This document shows, one piece after another, positions 36,976 to 46,404 of a DNA stretch of 64,000 bases. The position numbers and the translations under genes were made by a program. Origin of the DNA: CAWBBA01 sp963741625 (GTDB lineage: Bacteria > Desulfobacterota > Desulfomonilia > Desulfomonilales > Desulfomonilaceae). Every line of letters begins with the position of its first letter. The first letter of the stretch is position 1. The stretch covers positions 62,001 to 126,000 of the forward strand of contig CAVUIT010000004.1 of the NCBI GenBank assembly GCA_963741625.1. The letters are read 5' to 3'. The notes beneath the pieces are model-generated. The model was not told the origin of the DNA. It ran no database searches and was given only the letters and a program-made list of their open reading frames with translations.

Positions 36976-38454
36976 ATGACCATCAACAGTCCATACAGAA
37001 AGCTCTTTCTCGGGGGCGGCACAGCGGCCGGCATCCTGATCTTTTTGGCCATCGTAGTGGCAATTCAGTACATTGCTTTGGAGCATCCGAAGAGGTGGGA
37101 CCTCACTCGGGCGGGAAAACATACCCTTTCGCCCCAAAGCAGGAAAGTACTCGACACGTTTAAAGAGAAGAACCTGCCCATAGAAGTGCTCGCATTTTAC
37201 GAGGCCAAGGACACTGGCGCTCGAGATGCTGTTCGAGACCTTATGGACCAGTACCGGGATGCCTACGGAGAGTTCACGTACTCGTTCGTTGATCCTGACC
37301 AAAATCGGACACTTGCACTTCAGAACAAAATTGATTCGTACCCCTCTATCGTAGTGAAAGCAGGGCAGAAAGACGAAAGAATCAATTCGGCGGACGAAGA
37401 GACGTTCACAAATACCCTTACCAAACTTCTCAGGTCCGACGTCAAGAAGATCTACCTCGTGAAGGGGCACGGAGAGCTTTCTCCGGACTCGAAAGACCCC
37501 GATGGTTTGACCATTGCAAAGGAACAGATCGAAAAACAGAACTACAAGGTCGAAGAAATCGTGCTGATGCAAACCGCGTCGATACCCAAGGACGCCACGA
37601 TTCTAATGATTGCGGGTCCCAAGACGGATCCGCTGGATAGTGAACTGGATCTTATACGAAATTACATAATCCGAGGTGGAAGCGTTCTCGTCCTGCTTAA
37701 TCCGTTCAAGACCCCGAAGCTGGCTGCTTTCCTGAAAGACTATGGCTTTGAAACCGCCGACGACATAGTCGTGGACCGCATGAGTCGCGTGTTCGGTGGA
37801 GACTATCTCATGCCGGTCATCACAACTTACATCAACTTCCCCATCACCAAAAATTTCAACCTGGCCTCCTTCTTTCCTGAAGTCCGCTCCGTACGTGCCG
37901 CAGAAAAGCCAATCCCCAATGTGACGGTCCAGGCCCTTGCCCTTACGAGTCCCGTCTCATGGACGATTAGTGAGGAACAGCTCAAGTCCGGCAATGCCAA
38001 CTTGGATGAAGGGACCGGGCAAAAAGGACCTATTTCAGTGATGGCGGTTTCGACATACAACGTTCCTTCTCGGAACAAAGAACCCGGCAACGGAGAGAAC
38101 ACAGCCAAAGACTCCACGGAACCCTCGACCAAAGCCGACGGCAACAAGGCCGAGGAAAATCCGGTCAATACCGCCAAAGCGCGCATCGTGGTGGCTGGAA
38201 GCTCCCTTCTTGCAGCCAATAAATACTTCAAGTTACAGGGAAACGGCGACTTGTTTATGAACTCGGTGTCATGGCTGGCCGAAGATGAGAATCTCATTGC
38301 CATCCGCCCCAAGTCATCCAAGTCCCAACCAATTGTCCTGACGGGAAACGAGTCTTTGGTAATCCTAGCGGTGCCCGTGGTGCTCGTTCCCCTCTCCTGG
38401 ATCATACTAGGAGTGGTGGTTTACCTTTATCGCAGAAGGACGGTTGCGGCCTGA
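36976..38454 (+). CDS. GldG-like ABC-associated periplasmic/membrane protein
   Basis: Auxiliary subunit of 492 residues of the GldG/ABC_transp_aux family. A hydrophobic anchor near the N-terminus (GGGTAAGILIFLAIVVAIQY) and another at the C-terminus (LVILAVPVVLVPLSWIILGV) bracket a large extracytoplasmic part. That part opens with the family signature WDLTRAGKHTLSPQS, followed by LPIEVLAFYEAKDTGARDA and an aspartate/proline-rich Rossmann-like fold. A low-complexity hydrophilic stretch (about residues 370-400, rich in Asn, Glu, Lys) is species-specific. It follows the permease by 3 bases and the DUF4340 gene comes next, the usual set of four for this system. Confidence 0.88.
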   Translation: MTINSPYRKLFLGGGTAAGILIFLAIVVAIQYIALEHPKRWDLTRAGKHTLSPQSRKVLDTFKEKNLPIEVLAFYEAKDTGARDAVRDLMDQYRDAYGEFTYSFVDPDQNRTLALQNKIDSYPSIVVKAGQKDERINSADEETFTNTLTKLLRSDVKKIYLVKGHGELSPDSKDPDGLTIAKEQIEKQNYKVEEIVLMQTASIPKDATILMIAGPKTDPLDSELDLIRNYIIRGGSVLVLLNPFKTPKLAAFLKDYGFETADDIVVDRMSRVFGGDYLMPVITTYINFPITKNFNLASFFPEVRSVRAAEKPIPNVTVQALALTSPVSWTISEEQLKSGNANLDEGTGQKGPISVMAVSTYNVPSRNKEPGNGENTAKDSTEPSTKADGNKAEENPVNTAKARIVVAGSSLLAANKYFKLQGNGDLFMNSVSWLAEDENLIAIRPKSSKSQPIVLTGNESLVILAVPVVLVPLSWIILGVVVYLYRRRTVAA

Positions 38455-38548
38455 AAAAGCCTCGAGGATAGACGAAGTGGTCCAGTTCGTAATTCGGGTG
38501 ACGTAATCTTGGACTCGAGACAATAAAAGAGGATTCCAGACCATGGTA

Positions 38549-38630
38549 TTGGTGGGACAGTCCCGCGGGACGTGGATTGCCTGTCTATCAAGAAATGATA
38601 GGTACATGGCTTAGATGCCTGTCCCACCAA
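38549..38630. repeat. 82-base imperfect inverted repeat
   Basis: Outer arms TTGGTGGGACAG (38549-38560) and CTGTCCCACCAA (38619-38630) are perfect; inside are a TCCCGCGGGA palindrome and a CTATC/GATAG stem (38585-38589, 38597-38601). The element lies in the gap between the GldG-like and DUF4340 genes, a position and structure like a REP element or small MITE. Confidence 0.6.
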
Positions 38631-38660
38631 AGCTTTCCGACTGTTAAGGAGGTTTCAGGC

Positions 38661-40184
38661 ATGAAACTGGGTAAGCTTCTGATCTACCTGTCAATTTTGG
38701 TGGCATTGGCCGCTTATGTTTACTTCGTGGAGATAAGGCATAAGCAGGAACAGCAGGCAATCGAGGAGAAAGCCGCCAAAATAGTACATCTGGAAAAGGA
38801 TAAGATAGTAGCGGTTGAGCTTCTATCGCGAGACAAAGAGAAGATCGAACTCAAAAAGCCGTCCGATACCTGGGTCCTGACCTCCCCGATCAAAACGAAA
38901 GCAGACGAGTCGGCAGTGGCTTCCCTTCTTCATTCCATTACGGATGCCAAACCGGAAAAAGTAGTTTCGGAAAAGGACGTAAAATGGGAAGACTATGAAC
39001 TGGACAAACCTGAATTTGCAGTCACTCTAGCCACCAAAGACCAAACAGCCGAAATCCGTTTCGGCTCAGCCAATCCAGCCAAGACTTCCTACTATGTCAG
39101 AGTTGACGAGCAGCCAAAGCTTCTCCTTGTACCGGACACCTTGAAGACCAGCCTTAATAAGTCCGCTTTTGACTTAAGGGATAAGACCGTCGTGGGCCTG
39201 TCCCCTGACCAGGTGGACCGTATAGTCATTTCCACCGAGGGAAAGGAAGTAGACCTTCAACGCGAGGCCAAAGACCAATGGATAATGGCAAAACCTGAAC
39301 GGATTCGTGCTAAGGCCGCCATCATCGCCCTGAACTTGAGGACGCTCACCAATCTCACGGCGAGGAGCATCATAGACGACCCCGCTAAGGATGGAGACCC
39401 ATACGGCCTGAATAACCCGCAAGAAACGATTCTCATGGCGGGAAAGGAGCGAGAACAGACACTACTAATAGGAGCCCCTCAGAAAAAAGAGGGTGGCCCC
39501 CCCAGCGCCGAACCGGACCGCTATGCCCGCATAAAGGGACAGGACACTGTTTACGTCCTCGATGGCCGGGCATTGAAGAGTCTGAAGACGAATCCCGATG
39601 AGCTTAGAGACCGGTCATTGCTGACGTTCAACCCCGCGGACATCGAGAAGCTGGAAATCAGTCTGGACGGCAAGACATGGCTTGCGGCCAAAGACAAGGA
39701 CAATAAGTGGAGTTTGGAGCAACCTGAAAAGAAAGAAAAGCTGGACGCTTGGCCTGTCACCAGCGTGCTTTGGGATCTCAAAGACTTGGAGTGGAAGTCC
39801 ATGACCAAGCCGGCGCCAACGGACCTCGCTTCTGTTCACCTGGACAAGCCCCAGCTTACGGTGTCTCTTTTCAAGAAGGGGGAGAGTGAACCCTTACTTT
39901 TGAAAGCCGGCTGGAAAGTCTCCGCCGAAAAAGAGCGGCAAGAAGAGGGGGCGAAAAAGGACGGCCAAACGCCCGGTCCTGAACCGCAGCCGTCAGCCGA
40001 GAAGAAAGTAGAGCCACCCGCTAAAGGAACAGCCGCCGAGGTGACCCCTGACAAAGCGGCGGCCCCAGAAGGGGTTAGCGTCTTGGTCCAGCCTCATGAG
40101 GAACAGGGAGCAATATTCGCCATAGATGGCAGCTTTGTGTCACGTTTGCGTACTGACCTCGAACGGCTGACGGAAAAGAAGTGA
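38661..40184 (+). CDS. DUF4340 protein of the Gld-type ABC system
   Basis: About 507 residues with one N-terminal membrane anchor (LGKLLIYLSILVALAAYVYF) and a long extracytoplasmic region. The DUF4340 repeat pattern is visible twice or three times: W-L-L-P-K-type beta segments such as KPSDTWVLTSPIKTKADESA, LDKPEFAVTLATKDQ and ATTEIRFG-like strands, again at IEKLEISLDGKTWLAAK. A proline/glutamate/lysine-rich stretch (about residues 425-475) precedes the end. AAGGAGG stands before ATG 38661. DUF4340 genes commonly follow GldA/F/G genes, so it is the fourth component. It may form a periplasmic scaffold; function unknown. Confidence 0.85.
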   Translation: MKLGKLLIYLSILVALAAYVYFVEIRHKQEQQAIEEKAAKIVHLEKDKIVAVELLSRDKEKIELKKPSDTWVLTSPIKTKADESAVASLLHSITDAKPEKVVSEKDVKWEDYELDKPEFAVTLATKDQTAEIRFGSANPAKTSYYVRVDEQPKLLLVPDTLKTSLNKSAFDLRDKTVVGLSPDQVDRIVISTEGKEVDLQREAKDQWIMAKPERIRAKAAIIALNLRTLTNLTARSIIDDPAKDGDPYGLNNPQETILMAGKEREQTLLIGAPQKKEGGPPSAEPDRYARIKGQDTVYVLDGRALKSLKTNPDELRDRSLLTFNPADIEKLEISLDGKTWLAAKDKDNKWSLEQPEKKEKLDAWPVTSVLWDLKDLEWKSMTKPAPTDLASVHLDKPQLTVSLFKKGESEPLLLKAGWKVSAEKERQEEGAKKDGQTPGPEPQPSAEKKVEPPAKGTAAEVTPDKAAAPEGVSVLVQPHEEQGAIFAIDGSFVSRLRTDLERLTEKK

Positions 40185-40320
40185 TGATACCATTTGGCTC
40201 TCAGACAGTAATAATCGGCTAAGAGCGATTCGCGAAAGTAGTAGCAGAAGAAGAACGAACGAAGGTCAGTGCCGGTTTGCGCTACCAACCGATTCTCACT
40301 GTATGAAGGCGAGCTCGTGT

Positions 40321-40373
40321 CAGATCCGTTTTTACCTTAACAGCTTAGGCACTATTTCTCTGCGAACAAGCGC
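40321..40373 (+). repeat. Direct repeat copy 1 flanking a decayed gene
   Basis: A 53-base stretch beginning CAGATCCGTTTTTACCTTAA recurs with about three differences at 40914-40965 in the same orientation. Between the copies lies a decayed crotonase. Such flanking repeats can mark a past insertion or recombination event. Confidence 0.8.
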
Positions 40374-40399
40374 GGTGACGCGGCTGGAAAGACCACTGA

Positions 40400-40901
40400 G
40401 TTAAGGTTCCAGACTTCTGCCCTGAGAGAGGTAGAATAGACGTTTGGCCAGGCGGAGAATTCGTGCCGGGTGTTGAGAAATCTCAGCGCGAAACCTCCAT
40501 TGCACCTCCAGCAGCCTTTCCGCTGGTGTCACTTCGATCACCAGACCAATGCGAAGGGCTTCGCAGCGTCAATCACATGAGCACGTAAAGGCCAGTTCCA
40601 AGGCTTTTGAGAACCCTACAACCCGAGGGAGCAAGAAAGCCCCACCATCTCTCGGGAATCAATCCTACCGACATCAAAAGTTTCGCCAAAACGCGCTTCT
40701 TCACTGGCAATACGGATGTCACACTTGTAGGTGAGATCGCTGCGCGCCTCCATGGCTGGGACCGTTCACCGCGGCAATGGCCGGTACGTCGAGGCTCTGA
40801 AAGGCGAGGGTGATTCGCTGGATTCCTTTGCGGTAATTATGGCGAACGTCATTCGGATCCCCCGAGAACATGCCCTCCTTTTTGTAACATGTACTTGACA
40901 T
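40400..40901 (-). pseudogene. Decayed enoyl-CoA hydratase/isomerase (crotonase) fragment
   Basis: On the minus strand pieces in different frames match the crotonase fold: GMFSGDPNDVRHNYRKGIQ, QSLDVPAIAAVNGP, DLTYKCDIRIASEEARFGET, PRVVGFSKALELAFT and LRIGLVIEVTPAERLLEVQW. At least three frame changes and stops separate them, and both ends are missing (no N-terminal 60 residues, no usual C-terminal helices). That is more damage per length than elsewhere in the window, so I call it a true pseudogene. It is embedded between two 53-base direct repeats and next to an acyl-CoA ligase, so it may once have belonged to the same acyl-CoA degradation operon. Confidence 0.75.
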
Positions 40902-40913
40902 TTCCGCCTGCCG

Positions 40914-40965
40914 CAGATCCGTTTTTACCTTAACGGCTTAGCACTATTTCCCTGCGAACAAGCGC
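40914..40965 (+). repeat. Direct repeat copy 2 flanking a decayed gene
   Basis: Second copy of the repeat at 40321-40373 with a one-base deletion and two substitutions. It abuts the truncated 5' side of the crotonase fragment, and the acyl-CoA ligase operon ends about 40 bases further right. The rest of 40185-41007 holds no intact gene. Confidence 0.8.
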
Positions 40966-41007
40966 AGGTCGCTATTGTTGTCAAACATGAGTGAAGGCGC
41001 ATGGGTA

Positions 41008-42679
41008 TTATGCGGCCGGGGCGGTTTTCCCTTTTTCGAGTCTGCGCCGTTCTTCGTCACGTATTTCCCGACGGAGGAGCTTTCCGACCTTGGACTTGGG
41101 CAGCATGTCACGAAATTCTATGTACGAGGGGACCTTGTACGAGGCGAGGCGATCCGAACAAAAATTGATCAGCTCGGCTGCGCCCACACCTTTGGCGTCG
41201 TCCTTCAACACAACAATAGCCTTGATACGTTCGCCCACCTTCTGGTCCGGGACTCCCACAACACAAGCCCCTACTACCACTGGGTGATCTTGTAGGACAG
41301 CCTCGACTTCCGACGCAGATACGCGGTATCCTTTATGTTTGAGAATGTCGGCAGATCGCTCGACGTAAAAGATTTCCCCGTTGTCTCCGGCTCGCACAAA
41401 ATCGCCCGTCCGGTAATAGATCTCGCCCGCGATAGGCACGAAGGAGGCTTTCGATTCATCAGGCTTATTCACGTACTCCTTGAGAGCTGAACTCCGAGGT
41501 GACCAGAAGCTCCCCAACTTCACCGAGAGGTGCGTCCTCCAGTGTGGCGGGGTCGACGATCTTGACCTTCCTGGATGGTAAGGGAATTCCTATGGACATA
41601 GGGTTAGGTTCGCCTGCGTCCGGTCGAGAATAGCTTACGTGCCCGGCCTCGGTCGAACCGTATACCTGATAGATGGAGACTCCGACACGTTGCTTCCACC
41701 GGGACAGGACTTCTCTGGGCAGGACGTCGCCTCCGCAATAGCAGTAGGTCAGCGAGCTGAGGTCATATGTCTCCTGCCGGTCGTTTTCCAGAATCATGCG
41801 GTAGAGAGCGGGAACTCCCAACATCATGCGCACGTGATACCTTTCTATAGCGGAAAGGATGGCATCCACTTGAGGCACCGGCATCAAAACAGTTGTATTG
41901 CCCTGATTGAGTCCCACTGCCATCATTAGTCCCAGGGCCATGATGTGGAACAAAGGGTTGACAGCGATGTACACGTCTTGGCCGGGCTTCAGGTGACCGG
42001 CGAAAACGTGATCGCTGACATCATTGACGTAGGAAGTGTGCCCCCAGTGGTTGCCGGGTACCCCTTTAGGAAAGCCCGTCGTGCCCCCCGTGTACAAAAT
42101 GTAGGAAAGATCCGTTTTGGGCTCGATTTCCACTTTGGGCGGCTGAGCGCTGCTCTTTAGCAAACTCTTGAAGGTCATAGTTTCAGGCCCGCCTTGGACT
42201 TTGCCATGAGGAGCCTTGTCGAACAACATGGCCACAGATCTCTTATGCCAAGAAAGCAGATCCAAGAGATTGGTCACTATGACGTGCTCAATGGCTGTAG
42301 TGTGCAGTATCTCCCTGACGTACCCGTAATTGGTATCGTGACAAATTATCGTACGAGCACCGGAATCTTTGACCATGTACTCGAGTTCATGGGAAGTATA
42401 AATGGGGGATACCAGCACGGCTGCAACGCCGATCTTCTGCGCGGCCAGGAAAGCGATCACAAACTGTACCGAATTGGAAAGGTAAATGACTATACGGTCG
42501 CCTTTCTTCATTCCCAGTGCCGCAAGTCCTGTGGCAAAACGATCCACCATGTCCTTGAGGCCGCGGTACGAGAACTTGTCCCCAAGGAAAATTATCGCCG
42601 TGTGGTCCGGGTACTTGGCGCATGCCTGCTCGAACCTAGTGAAAGTGTACTCCGCCTGCACGGGAGGCCTCCTCATCAT
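41008..42679 (-). CDS. AMP-dependent acyl-CoA ligase (frame broken)
   Basis: Adenylate-forming ligase of about 556 residues, activating a carboxylic acid (fatty, aromatic or alicyclic) to its CoA thioester. Signatures are the P-loop LYTGGTTGFPKGV, YQVYGSTEAGHVSY, YRTGDFVRAGDNGE and the C-terminal lysine region PKSKVGKLLRREIRD. A frame change near 41486 joins LLVTSEFS to LKEYVNKPDES. It overlaps the livF stop (ATGA), so it is co-translated with a branched-chain amino acid-type transporter. Such pairing is known for uptake and activation of benzoate or similar acids; the actual substrate is unknown here. Confidence 0.85.
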
Positions 42680-43422
42680 GACCCGAAGTAGGCTGACTTC
42701 ACGTCAGGGTTGTCCATTAATTCCTGTGTGGTCCCTTCAACGACCGAAGCCCCATTCTCGAGGATGTACCCAAAGTCGATGATGGGCATGATGGGACGTG
42801 CATACTGCTCTGAGACTATTATGGATGTGCCTCGCTGGTCTCGGATTTCCTTTATGGCTTTGGCCAACAGGTATTGAATGGCAGGGCTCAGTCCGAGGAG
42901 CGGTTCATCCAGAAGCAACAATTTCGGTTGTGCCATTAGGGATCTGCCGATTGCGAGCATCTGCTGTTCCCCACCGCTGAGGAATCCGCCAATACGATCA
43001 ACCAAACGTTTGAGCGGAGAGAAAATGGTAAAAACATAATCGAGCGTTTCTTTCGCCTGTTGCTTGGTCGCCAAGTAGCCCCCTATTTTAAGGTTTTCCA
43101 GAACGGTGCTCTCAGGAAAAATCCTCCGACGCTCGGGACAGAGGATTATCCCCGCGCGTGCACGGTCCGAGGGTTTCCAAGCCATTACAGACTGCCCTTG
43201 GAACGAGACTTGACCGCGAATGGTGATTCTCTCACCACCCGCCATCTCTTCCTTTCGCTGGATATCCAGCATGATGCCCGAGAGCGTGTACATCAAGGTG
43301 GACTTCCCAGCGCTGTTAGCTCCAAACACCCCGATAATTTGATTCTCTTCGCAACGGAGGCTGAAGTTGTTCAGGGCGAGCATGTTCTCGTAAAAGACCA
43401 TCAGCCCGCTGGCTTCAAACAT
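42676..43422 (-). CDS. livF: Branched-chain amino acid-type ABC transporter ATPase
   Basis: LivF-type ATPase, 248 residues. Walker A is GANSAGKSTL, with an unusual NSAGKS in place of NGAGKT; the signature is FLSGGEQQMLAIGRSL, Walker B LLLLDEPLLGLSP, and the switch residue lies in VSEQYARP, where glutamine replaces the usual histidine (common in LivF). ICPERRRIFPESTV is the LivF Q-loop area. It overlaps livG by 8 bases and the ligase by 4. Together with livG, livM, livH and livK it forms a five-part importer. Substrate may be an organic acid rather than an amino acid, given the ligase in the operon. Confidence 0.92.
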   Translation of the reverse strand: MFEASGLMVFYENMLALNNFSLRCEENQIIGVFGANSAGKSTLMYTLSGIMLDIQRKEEMAGGERITIRGQVSFQGQSVMAWKPSDRARAGIILCPERRRIFPESTVLENLKIGGYLATKQQAKETLDYVFTIFSPLKRLVDRIGGFLSGGEQQMLAIGRSLMAQPKLLLLDEPLLGLSPAIQYLLAKAIKEIRDQRGTSIIVSEQYARPIMPIIDFGYILENGASVVEGTTQELMDNPDVKSAYFGS

Positions 43423-44219
43423 AGGTGTACACCTCCTCCGATCCGAAGTAGGCCTCCTTGACTTCCTTGTATTCCATCACTTCTTCGGAGGTACCTTCAG
43501 CGATTTTGCAGCCGAAATTCAGGACGACAACCCGCGAGGTCAATCGAAAAAGCTCGCGCAATCGGTGTTCCACCATGATGAGGGTTATGCCTTCCATCTG
43601 CAGCTTTTCCATGAGCGGAACCATGCTGGCCATCTCACTCATGCTCAGGCCGGATAACACCTCGTCACAGACGATGACTTCAGGTCTGAGAGCTAGACAG
43701 CGGGCCAGTTCCAGCCGCTTAAGGTAACCGGTTGGCAATGAAGAAGCCATTTTATAGGGAACATAGGAATCCCGTTCAAAGCCAATCTCTTCTAGAATAT
43801 CTACCGCAACGGTGTCGCGGCTACCACTTTTCCCTCCGCCTCTCCATCCGCCTGTGCGACGGGCGCGTGGAGAGAAAAGCGGCACTATGAGATTCTTGAA
43901 AGCAGGCAAGCTGAAGTAAGGTCGCATGACCTGGAATGTGCGAGTTAGACCCAAGTCCAGCGATTTTGCTCGGACGCCAACCAGTGATGTCTCCGCCCTT
44001 GAAGAGTATTCTACCTTTATCCGGCTTGATAAAACCTGTGATCGTGTTGACCAGCGTTGTTTTACCCGAGCCGTTGGGACCAATAATTCCGACTATGTCG
44101 CCTCTGTTGACCTCGAGGCTAACGGCGGAAAGGGCCAAAACTCCCCCGAATTTCTTGCTCACATTGTCTACAACCAGCAGAGGACCGGCGTCCGAAACTT
44201 GCCCTATGTCTGCAGACAT
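43415..44219 (-). CDS. livG: Branched-chain amino acid-type ABC transporter ATPase (frame broken)
   Basis: LivG-type ATPase of about 268 residues. Walker A is GPNGSGKTTLVN; after the repair near 43951 (one surplus G in GGG) GWRPSKIAGLGLTRTFQVMRP joins correctly, which is the LivG Q-loop. The signature is LPTGYLKRLELARCLA, a diverged LSGGQ, and Walker B is PEVIVCDEVLSGLS with serine in place of the D-loop aspartate. VEHRLRELFRLTSRVVVLNFG is the switch region. The diverged signature and D-loop suggest this half-site may be weak. It is in the liv operon between livM and livF. Confidence 0.85.
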
Positions 44220-44329
44220 ACCTTATCTCCTCGGGTATTTCTGTGGGAATCTGTCTGGACCTAAGGGACTTCCGGAGTTGCACGGGAAGTCCTGATCTCT
44301 ACAATCGTCCCGGCCTGATTTCTATCCGC

Positions 44330-45352
44330 CTATACTTCCACCCATCTTTCGAACTGTTCATATTTCCTTGTCGCGTAGTTCATGATCCCTTCACTTTTGA
44401 ATACGATGAACATCGTCAGGATGATTGCATAGACCGCGATACGCAATGTGCCGAAATCACGTAACAGTTCTGAAATAGGAACGAGAACCAGGCATCCGAT
44501 CACCGGGCCGATGAGTGTTCCGCCTCCTCCGACCACTGTTGCTGCAATCGGAATGATCGAGAAATCCAGAGCGAATTGGGAGATCCCAGCCCACATGTAA
44601 ATGTGCGCGAGACAAGCACCGCCGAAGCAGCCCAACGCCGATGCCAGATAGACCCCGATCGCCTTGTAGGTGATGATCTCAATGCCAGACGCTCTTACCG
44701 CCTGGTCGTTATCCTTGACCCCGCGAAATACGAGTCCGATGTCCTCTTCGACAAGTCGCCGAAAAGCAAAGACGAATATCAAGACGCTCGCAATCAGCAG
44801 GTATTGCTCAACCCACTCGTTCGGGAGTCCGCCCACGCCAATTATGCCGTCCGTGCCCCCGAAGATGTCCAGTGCCTCAATGAAACGTGCCGCTAATAGA
44901 GGATACATGAGGCTCACGATCGCGAAATAGACTCCTCGCAGCGGCAGGCAGGGCAGTAGCAGTACGGTGCAAACAGCTGCACCGCAAACGGCTGCCAGGG
45001 GGATCGTCAGGAAGGGTGAAAGGCCCAGCTTCATGTTCAGCAGTGCCGCAGTATAGGCTCCCACGCCAACGTAAAACCCGCCTCCCAGGGAAACTAGCCC
45101 AACGTAGTTTGCAAGGAAATCGAAACTGATGGCCAGCAGCGCGTACACGCATACGATTGAGAGTACTCGCTGCCAGTAGGGGAAACTGTATAAGAAAAGC
45201 GGCGCGGTGGCGAGGCCGATAATGAAGAGAAACCGAGGGGCCAACAGATAAGTCATCTCTTTCCAGGAAGAGACGGCATACACCCCGTCGCACCTGACTT
45301 TTATTCCCCGGTCAATCCTCTCCTTGCGGCCGGTTTTCTTATCCACTGACAT
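44330..45352 (-). CDS. livM: Branched-chain amino acid-type ABC permease
   Basis: LivM-type permease, 340 residues, with about eight membrane segments (for example LAPRFLFIIGLATAPLFLY, LSIVCVYALLAISFDFLANY, LIASVLIFVFAFRRLVEE). The family signature GGGTLIGPVIGCLVLVPISE is near the C-terminus and the ATPase-contact loop reads VKDNDQAVRASGIEIITYK. The N-terminal 30 residues are basic and cytoplasmic. It directly follows livH and precedes livG by about 110 bases. Frame intact. Confidence 0.92.
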   Translation of the reverse strand: MSVDKKTGRKERIDRGIKVRCDGVYAVSSWKEMTYLLAPRFLFIIGLATAPLFLYSFPYWQRVLSIVCVYALLAISFDFLANYVGLVSLGGGFYVGVGAYTAALLNMKLGLSPFLTIPLAAVCGAAVCTVLLLPCLPLRGVYFAIVSLMYPLLAARFIEALDIFGGTDGIIGVGGLPNEWVEQYLLIASVLIFVFAFRRLVEEDIGLVFRGVKDNDQAVRASGIEIITYKAIGVYLASALGCFGGACLAHIYMWAGISQFALDFSIIPIAATVVGGGGTLIGPVIGCLVLVPISELLRDFGTLRIAVYAIILTMFIVFKSEGIMNYATRKYEQFERWVEV

Positions 45353-46219
45353 CTATACTCTCTCCTCCAGCTCTTTTTGCCGACCGAACAAACCGCTAGG
45401 TCTCAGTATCAGGACGACAATAATGGCGCAGAGTGCAACTACTATCTGATAATGTGCCCCAAAGTAAGCCTCTGTGAGAATCTGGGTAAATCCGATCAGG
45501 AAAGCGGCCAAAACAGCGCCCGTCCAACTGCCCAACCCTCCCACTATGCAAACCGCTACTGCCATGATCAGCACATTATAACCGGCCTCCACAACGATGT
45601 TTCCCAACGGTAGCAAGATCAGTGCAGCCGCTCCCGCCAGTGCGGACCCAAGGCCCATGGCCACCACTGCCATACGATCGGAGTCGATCCCCAGGGTCAG
45701 GGCCGCTCGCTCGTCCTGGGCCATCCCTTTGAGGGCAAGGCCAAGCCTGCTCTTATTCACGAACAGCCAGAGGAGCCCGACCAGTAGTGCTCCTCCGAGC
45801 ACCACGATGATACGTTGGAAATCAACGGATAAACCGAATATATCGATACTGCCCTCGACGAACGGCCGGAGGATAAATGTTCCACCTTTCAGGCCTCCCC
45901 AGCGCAGGCCTTCGAGAATGGCCAAACCAATAGCGTACGACGCTATGATTTCCGAAATCGGCATCCCCCGAACCCTCACCAGGATTAGTTGATACATGGC
46001 GGCCCCTATGATTCCGGTGCATATCAAGGAAAGCAACATGGCCAAGGGGTAGTTCAAATGCACGCGATTCACAAGCAGCCATGCGATGTAGCCGGTTAAC
46101 ACGTACAAGGCTCCGTGCGCAAAATTAGGCAGCCGGCTTACCCCATAGACTAGAGCGAAGCCAAGGGCCATGAGAGCCAACGAAACGCTGTTTATAACCC
46201 CATAAATAACTATTTCCAT
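45353..46219 (-). CDS. livH: Branched-chain amino acid-type ABC permease
   Basis: LivH-type permease, 288 residues. It starts MEIVIYGVINSVSLALMALG and has the signature GLSRLPNFAHG-like segment (GVSRLPNFAHGALYVLTGY), KGMAQDERAALTLGIDSDRM as the ATPase-coupling loop, and GGLGSWTGAVLAAFLIGF. Eight hydrophobic segments fit the family. It pairs with LivM and lies just after a strong hairpin that separates it from livK. Frame intact. Confidence 0.93.
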   Translation of the reverse strand: MEIVIYGVINSVSLALMALGFALVYGVSRLPNFAHGALYVLTGYIAWLLVNRVHLNYPLAMLLSLICTGIIGAAMYQLILVRVRGMPISEIIASYAIGLAILEGLRWGGLKGGTFILRPFVEGSIDIFGLSVDFQRIIVVLGGALLVGLLWLFVNKSRLGLALKGMAQDERAALTLGIDSDRMAVVAMGLGSALAGAAALILLPLGNIVVEAGYNVLIMAVAVCIVGGLGSWTGAVLAAFLIGFTQILTEAYFGAHYQIVVALCAIIVVLILRPSGLFGRQKELEERV

Positions 46220-46332
46220 GCAAGAGCCTCAACGCAAGATGCAACGGGGGCTATCGCGAGGTTACCGTGGACGTATCCAGGTCAGCCTACCCGCCGAGAG
46301 AGACATTGGCACTAAATTGAGCGATGCGGTTT

Positions 46333-46379
46333 CTTGGACCGTGGAGCGAGCACCAAGTTTTGTGCCCGCTCCATCCAAG
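46333..46379 (-). terminator. Hairpin between livK and livH, likely partial terminator
   Basis: CTTGGA...TGGAGCG...GCAC pairs with GTGC...CGCTCCA...TCCAAG across 46333-46379, interrupted only by small bulges. It lies after the binding-protein gene and before the permeases. In binding-protein operons such hairpins commonly reduce read-through or protect the upstream mRNA so that the binding protein is made in excess. Confidence 0.6.
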
Positions 46380-46404
46380 CGCTATCTCACATGATAGGGA
46401 CGGT

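Noticed and set aside
40719..40901. A small stand-alone gene at this place
   Set aside because: It is the middle part of a broken crotonase whose other pieces lie in other frames.
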